Part shown: positions 37,151 to 45,960 of the stretch, piece after piece
Numbering within the stretch: the stretch's first letter is position 1
How the letters are laid out: each line of letters opens with the position of its first letter
Source of the DNA: Bacteroides oleiciplenus YIT 12058
GTDB lineage: Bacteria > Bacteroidota > Bacteroidia > Bacteroidales > Bacteroidaceae
Direction: 5' to 3'
Length of the DNA: 64,000 bases
Assembly (NCBI RefSeq): GCF_000315485.1
Contig: NZ_JH992941.1
Location: forward strand, 1,116,001 to 1,180,000
Program-made: the position numbers and the translations under genes
The notes under the pieces: generated by a model
Databases searched by the model: none
Told to the model about the DNA's origin: nothing
The model's input: the letters and a program-made list of their open reading frames with translations, nothing else

Positions 37151-39691
37151 ATGAAACGAGTTTCTTTTTGCCTTGCGGCATCTGCCTTGTTATGGAGTGC
37201 TTGTAGCACTATGGTGCCACAAGACGAAATAGTAATCAATTTGCAAGATAAAGGAGCAGAAGTAGCTTCTTCTATGTATGGCATCTTCTTTGAAGAGATA
37301 AACCATGCCGGTGACGGAGGACTTTATGCCGAGTTGATTCAGAATCGTGGTTTTGAAGAACACGAATTACCTTCCGGTACCATGCTTCGGGAGCATAAAG
37401 CATGTGCACCAACTTCTCCCAGCTACTACGGCGGGCATGAGAATAACTGGTATGCCCATTGGGATGAAGAAGCCCTGAAGTTTAAGGCTTGGAGTGTTGT
37501 CAGTGAAAAGTGTGATGTGACTAAAGATGTAATTACTCCGTCAGAACCCCTGCATAAGAATACTCCGAATGCATTCAAGCTAGGTATAAGCAATATAGAA
37601 ACTGGCGGAAAAGTCGAATTGATAAACTCCGGTTATTGGGGAATCGCTGTGAAAGAAAATGAGAAATATGATCTTCGTTTCTATCTGTTCAGCCGTGACT
37701 ATAAAGGGACGGTAACAGCTAATATTTACGATACGGCTTCGGGAGAAGTAGTGGCGTCTCATACGTTTGAGGTGAATCATAGCGGTAAATGGGTGGAGTA
37801 TAAAGCAGAATTGATTGCCGGAAAAACAATTAATAAAGGTGAGTTCCGGTTGGAGTTCACTGCCAATGGAAACTTGTTCGTGGACTATGTCTCTTTGTTT
37901 CCCCGGGAGACATTCAAGAATCGACCCAATGGTTTACGAAAGGACATCGCTGAGTTTCTGGCAGGTATGAAACCAGCTTTTATGCGTTGGCCCGGTGGAT
38001 GTATTGTGGAAGGTGCAACATTGGAGAACCGTGTAAAGTGGAAAGAAACCTTAGGTGACCCGATGACTCGCCGCGGTGAATGGGTGCTTTGGGGATATCG
38101 CAGTAGTTGGGGAATGGGGTATCATGAGTTCCTGCAATTCTGTGAGGATTTAAATATGGATGCTATGTTTGTTGCCAATGCCGGTATGTCATGTTCCATT
38201 CGCAATGGAGATTATGTTTCAGAGGCAGAACTGGAACCTTTTCTGCAAGATATTCGTGATGCTATTGAATATGCTATCGGGAATGTGAAGAGCGAATGGG
38301 GAGCCAGACGTGCAGCTGCCGGACATCCGGAGCCTTTCCCGTTGAAGTATGTAGAAATTGGTAACGAGAATAGTACGGATATCTACGCCCGTCACTTTAA
38401 TTATCTTTACTCTCACCTGAAAAAGGAGTATCCGGACCTTACATTCATCAACACCATGTCTTGGAAAGAACGGGAAATTGAGATGGTGGAGCAGACGGAT
38501 ATGGTAGACCCGCATTGGTATGAAAATCCCGGTTTCTTCTTTGCTGCTAACGGACTTTTTGATGATAAGCAGCGTGGCAAGTACACCACTTATGTAGGTG
38601 AGTATGCCTGCAACAATGGCGTAGGTAAAGGAAATATGGAAGCTGCTTTGAGCGAAGCTGCTTTTATCATGGGGATGGAACGCAACTCAGATTTTGTGAC
38701 TATGACCTCCTATGCACCTTTACTTTGTAATGATCATCAACCCAACTGGAAGTGCAATCTGATTTGGTTTAATAACGAGCAAGTGGTGGGAAGGGCTTCT
38801 TACTATGTACAGAAAATGTTTGCCGACCATGCACCGGATTATAACCTGGGTATCAGTAAGTCTGTGGGCGAACTACAAACGAAGCTGATTAAGACCGGAA
38901 CATTTGGTATTGGTTCTTGGGATACGAAGGTGGATTTCAAGGATATCAAGGTGACACAGCATGGAGAGGTGCGGGCGATTGATCCATCTCAATTTGAACA
39001 CAAGCAGGGAGAATGGAATGTTTTACCTGATGGAGTAATATCACAAACGGCCATTCAGGCAGCCACCCGTACTCTTCTGAAAGATTTTTCATCGGATGAA
39101 TATACGCTGGAACTGAAGGTGCTCAAGAATGAGGGACGGGAAGGATTCTTTATTTACTACGGAATGACGGAAGACGGGATGAATGGTTATGTTTTCAATG
39201 TAGGTTTATGGGGAAACACTAACGTAGGGGTTGAATGCTTTATGGACGGTTCTACGGCAGGCATACTGGGAACAACTAAACCTATTAGTGTGCAGACTGG
39301 TCAGTGGTATGATGTGAAGGTGGAAGTGACGCCGCTGAAGGCAACTCTTTACGTGGATGGAAAGGTGGCTTTGGAAACTCTTGCCGAGACTTATCCACTC
39401 CATTTCTTTGCTTCGGGATATGATGAAACTGCCGGAGAAGTAATAGTGAAAGTAGTGAATGCAAACAGTAAACCGTACGTAGCAGAATTTAAACTGGATG
39501 GTGCGGCTGTAATTGAAAATACCGGAAAAGTAATTTCTCTGAAAGCCAATAGTTTGGGTGAAGAGAACTCTTTCGACGAACCTTATAAGATTTATCCGGA
39601 AGTGATTTCCTATGATAAGTTTGGAAAGAACTTTAATTATGAGTTTTCACCATTTTCCTATACGGTTTTGCGGATAAAAGCACGGTATTAG
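37151..39691 (+). CDS. GH51 alpha-L-arabinofuranosidase with extra binding modules, lipoprotein
   Basis: An 846-residue lipoprotein (lipobox WSAC). An N-terminal sandwich resembling CBM4/9 (about 115-255) precedes the GH51 barrel. The acid/base is Glu406 in VEIGNENSTD and the nucleophile about Glu484 in YVGEYAC. After the barrel, a lamin-G or DUF1080-like sandwich (about 595-755) lies inside the usual arabinofuranosidase C-terminal region. It is expected to release alpha-L-arabinofuranose from arabinoxylan or arabinan oligosaccharides. It heads the last PUL operon. Confidence 0.94.
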   Translation: MKRVSFCLAASALLWSACSTMVPQDEIVINLQDKGAEVASSMYGIFFEEINHAGDGGLYAELIQNRGFEEHELPSGTMLREHKACAPTSPSYYGGHENNWYAHWDEEALKFKAWSVVSEKCDVTKDVITPSEPLHKNTPNAFKLGISNIETGGKVELINSGYWGIAVKENEKYDLRFYLFSRDYKGTVTANIYDTASGEVVASHTFEVNHSGKWVEYKAELIAGKTINKGEFRLEFTANGNLFVDYVSLFPRETFKNRPNGLRKDIAEFLAGMKPAFMRWPGGCIVEGATLENRVKWKETLGDPMTRRGEWVLWGYRSSWGMGYHEFLQFCEDLNMDAMFVANAGMSCSIRNGDYVSEAELEPFLQDIRDAIEYAIGNVKSEWGARRAAAGHPEPFPLKYVEIGNENSTDIYARHFNYLYSHLKKEYPDLTFINTMSWKEREIEMVEQTDMVDPHWYENPGFFFAANGLFDDKQRGKYTTYVGEYACNNGVGKGNMEAALSEAAFIMGMERNSDFVTMTSYAPLLCNDHQPNWKCNLIWFNNEQVVGRASYYVQKMFADHAPDYNLGISKSVGELQTKLIKTGTFGIGSWDTKVDFKDIKVTQHGEVRAIDPSQFEHKQGEWNVLPDGVISQTAIQAATRTLLKDFSSDEYTLELKVLKNEGREGFFIYYGMTEDGMNGYVFNVGLWGNTNVGVECFMDGSTAGILGTTKPISVQTGQWYDVKVEVTPLKATLYVDGKVALETLAETYPLHFFASGYDETAGEVIVKVVNANSKPYVAEFKLDGAAVIENTGKVISLKANSLGEENSFDEPYKIYPEVISYDKFGKNFNYEFSPFSYTVLRIKARY

Positions 39692-39738
39692 CATTGATAA
39701 AATAGATTGATAGTTAAGATAATAGGTATAATAAATAT

Positions 39739-41469
39739 ATGAATAAAATGATGAAGTGTCGCTTACTTTTATGCTCTGCCTTGGCAATACTTGCTGTGGG
39801 CTGTGGAACCGGAAAAGAAGAGGTTTCTTATCGAACCGTTTGTAATCCTGTTGATTTGAGTTACCGCTTCTGCCTGGATGAACCGTCCAGGAGAGAAGCG
39901 GCAGATCCCTCGATGATTGTATATCAGGGAGAGTATTATCTTTTCCCGTCCAAATCGGGTGGGTATTTTCATTCTGTAGATTTGATAAACTGGGATTTGA
40001 TAACTGCGGATAATCTTCCGGTAGAGGAGTATGCTCCTACGGTGGAAGAAGTTGATGGCAACCTGTTTTTCACAACTTCAACTGGTACACGGAGGGTTTA
40101 TAAAGCTATTGATGTCAAAAAAGGTAATTGGGAGCTGTTTACGGATAGTTTTCCTTATGACCTGAATGATCCGGCATACTTCCGCGATGAAGACGGACGG
40201 GTGTATCTTTACAGTGGTTGTAGCCCCGACCAACCCATTATGGGGGTAGAACTGGATAAGGAAACGATGAAACCTACCGGTGAAATGGTACCTTTGATGG
40301 TTAGTGATCGCAAAAAGTACGGCTGGGAAGTTCCGGGAGACTATAATATCTGGGACAATGATAGTCCGTGGATTGAAGGGGCATTTGTCACTAAGCATGC
40401 AGGGAAGTATTATTTGCAATACTCCGGACCCGGCACACAGTTTAAAAGTTACTGTGATGGAGTATATATCTCTGATAATCCGTTAGGCCCTTTTACGCTT
40501 GCCCACCATAACCCTTTTGCCTATAAACCGGAGGGATTTGCCAACGGGGCAGGGCATGGCAGTACTTTCCTGGACAACTATGGAAATTACTGGCATATAG
40601 GAACAGTTACTGTTTCAGTACGCCACATGTTTGAAAGGCGTCTGTCACTTTTCCCTACCTTCTTTGATGAGGATGGTGAAATGTACGCTTATACGGGTTG
40701 GGGAGATTATCCGATGATAATGCCGGAGAAGAAAATTTCATCTCCCGAAGAATTGTTTCCGGGCTGGATGCTACTCTCTTATCAGAAGGCAACAGAAGCG
40801 TCGTCTACACTTGAAGGATGTCCGGAGAAGAATGCCGTCAATGAAGATATCCGTACTTGGTGGAGTGCGAAGACCGGTGATAAAGGAGAATATCTGTCGA
40901 TAGACCTGGGAGAGGAGAGCCAGGTATATGCCATTCAAGTGAACTTTGGTGATCAGGATGCCGGATTGTTTGGAAGGAGCGGGAATATTTACTACCAGTA
41001 TTACATAGAAAGTTCTGTTGATGGAGTAAACTGGAATATGGTAGTGGATAAATCAGATAACGATAAGGATGCCCCAAGTGACTATATCCAACTGGATAAA
41101 CCTGTTACAACAAAATATCTTCGTATCACAAATGTGTATTGTCCCTCCGGTAAGTTCTCTCTGTCGGGACTGAGGGCTTTTGGTAAGGTGGATAAGGCAA
41201 CGCCGGTCGAAGTGAAAGATTTTTCTGCTATCCGAAGCCAGAACGACCGGAGAAAGGTGAATTTGACTTGGGATGAAGTGAATGGAGCAACAGGATACAA
41301 CATACGTTTTGGATCAGCTAAGGATAAACTGTACCAAAATTATATGGTTTATTCAGGCAATAGCTTGTTGATAAATATTCTGAATACAGAACAGACGTAT
41401 TATTTCACGATTGATAGTTTTAATGAAGGAGGTATCACTAAGGGGACTGAAATTAAAGAAGTCTTATAA
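39739..41469 (+). CDS. GH43-like glycosidase with F5/8C (CBM32-like) and fibronectin-like domains, lipoprotein
   Basis: A 576-residue lipoprotein (lipobox VGC). The GH43 propeller covers about 45-330 with Asp in EAADPSMIV, Asp in DLNDPAYF and Glu in WIEGAFVT. A discoidin/CBM32-like domain follows at about 340-480 (SIDLGEESQVYAIQV, then TKYLRITNVYCPSGKF). A fibronectin type III-like domain lies at about 485-576 (VNLTWDEVNGATGYNIRFG). The binding domains may hold the enzyme on galactose- or arabinose-rich glycan. It lies 47 bp after GH51. Confidence 0.88.
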   Translation: MNKMMKCRLLLCSALAILAVGCGTGKEEVSYRTVCNPVDLSYRFCLDEPSRREAADPSMIVYQGEYYLFPSKSGGYFHSVDLINWDLITADNLPVEEYAPTVEEVDGNLFFTTSTGTRRVYKAIDVKKGNWELFTDSFPYDLNDPAYFRDEDGRVYLYSGCSPDQPIMGVELDKETMKPTGEMVPLMVSDRKKYGWEVPGDYNIWDNDSPWIEGAFVTKHAGKYYLQYSGPGTQFKSYCDGVYISDNPLGPFTLAHHNPFAYKPEGFANGAGHGSTFLDNYGNYWHIGTVTVSVRHMFERRLSLFPTFFDEDGEMYAYTGWGDYPMIMPEKKISSPEELFPGWMLLSYQKATEASSTLEGCPEKNAVNEDIRTWWSAKTGDKGEYLSIDLGEESQVYAIQVNFGDQDAGLFGRSGNIYYQYYIESSVDGVNWNMVVDKSDNDKDAPSDYIQLDKPVTTKYLRITNVYCPSGKFSLSGLRAFGKVDKATPVEVKDFSAIRSQNDRRKVNLTWDEVNGATGYNIRFGSAKDKLYQNYMVYSGNSLLINILNTEQTYYFTIDSFNEGGITKGTEIKEVL

Positions 41470-41575
41470 ACGTGATAGTACAGTATATATACACCCGTTG
41501 ATGGAATTAATATTTTCTTCCTTGTGTCTGGAAGGACTCAAGACCGGGTTCTGTCCACACCTGGCTCGTATCTGC

Positions 41576-41645
41576 TCCGTACCTTCTCCGTAGCAAATTC
41601 GGTTAGAGGTACTTCTAACCGAATTTGCTACGGAGAAGGTACGGA
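41576..41645. repeat. 70-bp near-perfect palindrome
   Basis: The arms 41576-41610 and 41611-41645 are complementary at 34 of 35 positions, and the one exception is a G-T pair. The centre is AGAGGTACTTCT and the arm contains TCCGTACCTTCTCCGTAG. Weaker outer complementarity (ACCTGGCT/AGCCAGGT) extends it to about 41559-41693. It occupies the 307-bp gap between two GH43 genes of one apparent operon. It shares core words with the palindrome at 9594. Confidence 0.9.
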
Positions 41646-41776
41646 CCTGAACCCTATTTGATATGAGCCTGACTAAAGCCAGGTCAACGGCCAATTCCAC
41701 CAACGGGTTATAATATACCTAATTAAATAATGACTAAATGAAAAGGTCAGGCATATATTAAAAATAGAATAATACT

Positions 41777-43237
41777 ATGATTCGTATACTTATAAAGAAA
41801 AAAAGAGTGTTTATAACATTTCTCTTACTGCTGATTACTATATCGGCATTGGCCGATTATCCTATCTTTACACAACGCTATACAGCCGACCCTTGGGGAT
41901 TGGAATATAACGGACGTTTATACTTATATTGTTCTGCTGATTTTTTGCAAACCGGACCGAATGGTCCGGAGCCTGGATATTACATGAAAAGTATCACGTG
42001 TATCTCGACGGATGATATGAAGAACTGGACGGATCATGGAGAGGTGTTTGATGTGAAAGATTCAAAATGGGGGGCTCATCTTTCGTGGGCTCCTTGTGTG
42101 GTTCGCAGGAATAATAAATTTTATCTTTATTATGGCAATGGTGACCGTGGCATTGGTGTTGCAGTCAGTGATAGTCCTACGGGACCTTTTGTTGATAGTA
42201 ATAAAGGACCTGGGGTAGATCATGGCACTCCGGGGGTCTTGTTGCTGGATGATGACAACAAACCCAAAATGAATAATGCCGAAGCTCCCGGTGCTTTGCG
42301 GGGAAGTGAGGCATGGGGAATGTGGTGTTTTGATCCGAGTGTGCTGATAGATGATGACGGGCAGGCTTATATGTATTTTGGAGGGGCGCACCCCGACAAT
42401 GCGCGTGTCATTAAACTTAAAGAAAATATGGTGGAAACGGATGGGGGTGCTGTAAAAGTAAATACTCCCGGATTCTTTGAGGCTTCTTATGTTCATAAAT
42501 ATCGGGGAAAATATTATTACTCTTATGCGGGACATTATTTCAGTTCTCCTGCTAATATTGAATATGTGGTGAGTAACAGGCCGATGGAAGGCTTTGATAG
42601 TCCGAGTCTGATAATGTCGAATCCTCCTGTAAATGACGGAATGAATAATCATCACTCCATTTTTCAGTTTAAAGGAGAGTGGTATATTGCTTATCATAAC
42701 CGGCAGGTAGCTCGTGATAATAAAGTGGCGGAACGCAGATATCGGGAGTATATGAGGAATGTGGCTATCGATCGTTTATATTATAATGCAGATGGAACAA
42801 TCAGGCAAGTCATTCCTACAGTGGATGGTGTGCCACAACTGAAGAACTTTGACCCTTATAAATGGACCAGTGCAACCGTTATGGCTCATGCGCATGGCGT
42901 TAATACTGAAGCTGACGGAAAGGGCGGACGCTATCTGAGCGACGTAAAGGATAGCAGTTGGATAGTAATCAAAGGAGTCGACTTCGGTATGCATGGAGCA
43001 AAGCGTTTCATGGCAAAGGTGGCGAGTGACGGTAAAGGAGGAAAGATTGAAATTCGTTTAGGTGATCCTGATGGAGTGATGGTTGGCAGTCTTGAAATTA
43101 ACAATACTGGTGGTAAACAGAACTGGGTGGAGAAATCCTGTCTTGTATCGAATGCAGTGGGTGTTCGCGATTTATATCTGGTTTTCAGAGGGCAGGGAGA
43201 TCATTTGTTAACGCTTTCTTCCTGGCAGTTCGATTAG
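41777..43237 (+). CDS. GH43 glycosidase with C-terminal CBM6
   Basis: A 486-residue secreted enzyme. The signal peptide ends near SALA after an unusually basic start (IKKKRVF). GH43 signatures are Asp in YTADPWGL, Asp in CFDPSVLIDDDG and probably Glu in GFFEASYVHK. Compared with the other GH43-CBM6 proteins there is an insertion of about 35 residues before the second Asp (NKGPGVDHGT to SEAWGMW). CBM6 covers about 355-486 (GKIEIRLGDPDG, ending LSSWQFD). No tandem operator precedes it, so it is probably read through from GH51 across the palindrome. Confidence 0.9.
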   Translation: MIRILIKKKRVFITFLLLLITISALADYPIFTQRYTADPWGLEYNGRLYLYCSADFLQTGPNGPEPGYYMKSITCISTDDMKNWTDHGEVFDVKDSKWGAHLSWAPCVVRRNNKFYLYYGNGDRGIGVAVSDSPTGPFVDSNKGPGVDHGTPGVLLLDDDNKPKMNNAEAPGALRGSEAWGMWCFDPSVLIDDDGQAYMYFGGAHPDNARVIKLKENMVETDGGAVKVNTPGFFEASYVHKYRGKYYYSYAGHYFSSPANIEYVVSNRPMEGFDSPSLIMSNPPVNDGMNNHHSIFQFKGEWYIAYHNRQVARDNKVAERRYREYMRNVAIDRLYYNADGTIRQVIPTVDGVPQLKNFDPYKWTSATVMAHAHGVNTEADGKGGRYLSDVKDSSWIVIKGVDFGMHGAKRFMAKVASDGKGGKIEIRLGDPDGVMVGSLEINNTGGKQNWVEKSCLVSNAVGVRDLYLVFRGQGDHLLTLSSWQFD

Positions 43238-43282
43238 AAAAACAACAATAAAAAGAAGTTTTGTAAAATTGAATTTAATAGA

Positions 43283-45088
43283 ATGAGAAACATGAGAATT
43301 TTAAAAGTAGGAATGCTTGTTCTTCAGCTATTGCTTGGAGGGCATATGCAAGTGTCGGCTCAGATATCTGACAATGGAGATGGAACTTGTTCTAATCCGG
43401 TAATCTTTGCCGATGCGCCCGATCCCTCTGTGATACGTGTGGATGATGCATTTTATATGGTGAGCACTACCATGCATATGGCTCCGGGATGCACCATTAT
43501 GAAGTCTTATGATTTGGTGAACTGGAAAGTGGTGAACTATGCCTATGACCAGTTGGAAGAGGCGGATGGATTTGCATTGAAAAATGGAAAGAGTGATTAT
43601 GCAAGCGGATCGTGGGCGGCTAATATCCGCTATGACAAATATGAGAAGAGATATTATGTGATTGTCACTTGCAATACTACCAATAAGTCTTATATATTCT
43701 CTACGGAAGATGTTGAGAATGGTCCGTGGCACAGGAGTGTAGTTGATAAATGTTATGATCCGGGATTCTTGTTTGAAGATACCGGTACTGAATGCAAAAA
43801 GTACATAGTCAATCCTTCGGATGATTTGGGTAAACATGAAACTTATATCAGAGAGTTCACGGTAGACCAGAATTATGACGTCACTCTGGGCAAGCCGAAG
43901 ATCATAATAGACCATGCAAACATTGAAAATCCGGCTGAAGGACTCAGGGCGGAAGGATATCATGGGTATAAGATTGGTGAATATTACTATATCTTTATGA
44001 TTCAAGGTGTAGGCTGGCAGCGTCAGGAGATTGTGTGGAGATCAAAGACACTGGAACCGGGTTCTTTTGAGGTGAAACGTATATTTGCCGGTAACATCGT
44101 TGATAAAAACGGGAAAGATGTAATGCCTTTCACTGGTATCGCTCAGGGCGGTATCGTTGATACAAAAGATGGAAAATGGTATGCTTTTCTGTTCCAGGAC
44201 TATGGTTCGGTGGGTCGTATTCCGGTATTGATTCCTATGGAATGGAATGATGGCTGGCCTGTGTTGGGAAATGGAGGGAAAAGTGTTGACCAGATTCTGG
44301 AGAAACCGGTGAAAGGATATACTGGTAACGGCATTGTCATTTCAGATGACTTCAATAATGGGCGTTCGCGTAAGGTATATTCGGATAAGAATGTGAATAC
44401 AAATATTACAGCCGGTATTTCTTATAAGAGGCTGAAGAAAATGGTGCAAACTGCTCCGGCCGAAGAAGTAAAGAAGGCTGTGGATGAGAATGAATATGGT
44501 TACAGTGGCTCTAATTTGAATTTGGAATGGCAATGGAATCATAATCTTAACAATAATCTTTGGTCGTTGACAGAACGGAAAGGATATCTGCGATTGAAGT
44601 CGGGGATTCTGGCCAATCATATTCAGGAAGCAAGAAATACGCTGACACAGCGCACTTATGGCCCGACTTGTTCGGCAAATGTGGCGTTGGAAGTGGGATG
44701 CATGAATGACGGCGATGTGGCAGGGCTTTCAGCTTTCCAGAACCAGTATGGCTTTGTAGGAGTGAAGATGGAAAACGGAAAGAAGTATGTTGTGATGCAG
44801 CGTGCACAGCAGAAAGGTGATGCATTGGGTAAAGTAATGGAAACTGTTCCGTTGGAGCAGGAACGTGTTTATCTGAAAGCAGATTTCGACTTCTATGATA
44901 AAACGGATAAAGCCTATTTCTTTTATAGTCTGGATGGGAAAAACTGGACGAAGATAGGTGATACTTTACAGATGTATTACGACTGGCCTCATTTTGTGGG
45001 CTATCGTTTCGGTTTATTCTATTACTCTACGGAGAACTTGGGAGGATGTGTCGATTTTGATTATTTCAAGGTAAGTGACGAGATATAG
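43283..45088 (+). CDS. GH43 glycosidase, beta-xylosidase type with C-terminal sandwich
   Basis: A 601-residue secreted enzyme; the signal peptide ends near VSAQ, and MRILKV at 43292 is another possible start. Catalytic positions are Asp in ADAPDPSVI, Asp in CYDPGFLF and Glu in GLRAEGYHG. A concanavalin-like C-terminal domain (about 405-600) carries SLTERKGYLRLKSG. It is the paralogue of the gene at 24092 but about 60 residues longer, mainly from an insert around 360-405. It is the last PUL gene, followed by the rubrerythrin promoter. Confidence 0.92.
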   Translation: MRNMRILKVGMLVLQLLLGGHMQVSAQISDNGDGTCSNPVIFADAPDPSVIRVDDAFYMVSTTMHMAPGCTIMKSYDLVNWKVVNYAYDQLEEADGFALKNGKSDYASGSWAANIRYDKYEKRYYVIVTCNTTNKSYIFSTEDVENGPWHRSVVDKCYDPGFLFEDTGTECKKYIVNPSDDLGKHETYIREFTVDQNYDVTLGKPKIIIDHANIENPAEGLRAEGYHGYKIGEYYYIFMIQGVGWQRQEIVWRSKTLEPGSFEVKRIFAGNIVDKNGKDVMPFTGIAQGGIVDTKDGKWYAFLFQDYGSVGRIPVLIPMEWNDGWPVLGNGGKSVDQILEKPVKGYTGNGIVISDDFNNGRSRKVYSDKNVNTNITAGISYKRLKKMVQTAPAEEVKKAVDENEYGYSGSNLNLEWQWNHNLNNNLWSLTERKGYLRLKSGILANHIQEARNTLTQRTYGPTCSANVALEVGCMNDGDVAGLSAFQNQYGFVGVKMENGKKYVVMQRAQQKGDALGKVMETVPLEQERVYLKADFDFYDKTDKAYFFYSLDGKNWTKIGDTLQMYYDWPHFVGYRFGLFYYSTENLGGCVDFDYFKVSDEI

Positions 45089-45154
45089 ATTTTATCTATC
45101 CCTGCATAGACAAATCCGATGAATAAAAAACGTGTAAATATCAAACAAAATCCC

Positions 45155-45162
45155 TATTTTTG
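45155..45162 (+). promoter_or_regulatory. -7 box for rubrerythrin
   Basis: TATTTTTG lies 66 bp upstream of ATG 45228. There is no tandem HTCS operator, which marks the edge of the PUL regulon. Confidence 0.55.
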
Positions 45163-45227
45163 TGTTGTTAATAAGAATGACTAACGACAATTGATACGTA
45201 ATTTACTAACTAAATAAGAAAAAGATT

Positions 45228-45806
45228 ATGGCTAAAAGTGTTAAGGGAACTCAAACAGAAAAGAATCTGTTGACCTCATTTGCAGGAGAATCACAGGCAA
45301 GAATGCGTTACACTTACTTTGCAAGTGTGGCTAAGAAAGAAGGTTACGAACAAATCGCTGCTATTTTCACTGAAACGGCTGACCAGGAAAAAGAACACGC
45401 TAAACGTATGTTCAAGTATCTGGAAGGTGGTATGGTGGAAATCACTGCAAGCTATCCTGCCGGTGTCATCAGCACTACATTGGACAACCTGAAAGAAGCT
45501 GCTGCCGGCGAACACGAAGAATGGTCATTGGATTATCCTCACTTTGCTGACGTGGCAGAAAAAGAAGGTTTCTATGAAATTGCTGCTATGTACCGCAACA
45601 TTTCAATTGCCGAAAAGGGTCATGAAGAAAGATACCTGGCTTTCGTAAACAATATTGAGAACGCTACTGTATTCGCTAAAGAAGGCGAAGTGGTATGGCA
45701 ATGCCGTAACTGTGGTTTCATCTATACAGGTAAGGAAGCTCCTGAAGTTTGCCCGGCTTGCTTGCATCCGCAGGCTTACTTCGAAGTAAAGAAGGAAAAT
45801 TATTAA
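45228..45806 (+). CDS. rbr: Rubrerythrin
   Basis: A 192-residue cytoplasmic diiron protein. The four-helix ferritin-like domain (about 1-145) supplies the ligands in ESQARMRY, ETADQEKEHAKR and ISIAEKGHEERY. A C-terminal rubredoxin domain has two Cys pairs, CRNC and CPAC. It reduces hydrogen peroxide and protects anaerobes from oxidative stress. Full length. It is monocistronic, ending before a strong hairpin. Confidence 0.97.
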   Translation: MAKSVKGTQTEKNLLTSFAGESQARMRYTYFASVAKKEGYEQIAAIFTETADQEKEHAKRMFKYLEGGMVEITASYPAGVISTTLDNLKEAAAGEHEEWSLDYPHFADVAEKEGFYEIAAMYRNISIAEKGHEERYLAFVNNIENATVFAKEGEVVWQCRNCGFIYTGKEAPEVCPACLHPQAYFEVKKENY

Positions 45807-45828
45807 GAAATTCTTATTTCTACGATAA

Positions 45829-45867
45829 AGAACGCCCGGATGTTTTTAATTAAACATCTGGGTGTTC
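45829..45867. terminator. Hairpin between rubrerythrin and nadB
   Basis: A 17-bp stem (AGAACGCCCGGATGTTT with its partner ending GTTCT, two G-T pairs) with a short AT loop. It lacks a T-run after it. The position between convergent genes supports a shared terminator. Confidence 0.65.
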
Positions 45868-45894
45868 TGCATTATAAGCGGTAATATCTTAACT

Positions 45895-45941
45895 TTCCTC
45901 CTTCAAAAAGGAGGAGTACCCCGTAGGAGGAGGTGGTAGGT
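45895..45941. repeat. Short CTCCTTC-A5-GGAGG repeat element
   Basis: CCTCCTTCAAAAAGGAGGAG followed by TACCCCGTAGGAGGAGGTGG. The first part is a hairpin, and the purine-rich second half repeats GGAGG. I believe similar elements occur between genes in other Bacteroides, but this is from memory and was not checked. Confidence 0.5.
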
Positions 45942-45960
45942 AAAGATAATATCTCTTATC

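Noticed and set aside
41646..41776. A further HTCS operator before the GH43-CBM6 at 41777
   Set aside because: No TATCYRAAA tandem units and no well-placed TAnnTTTG box were found; read-through from the GH51 promoter is simpler.
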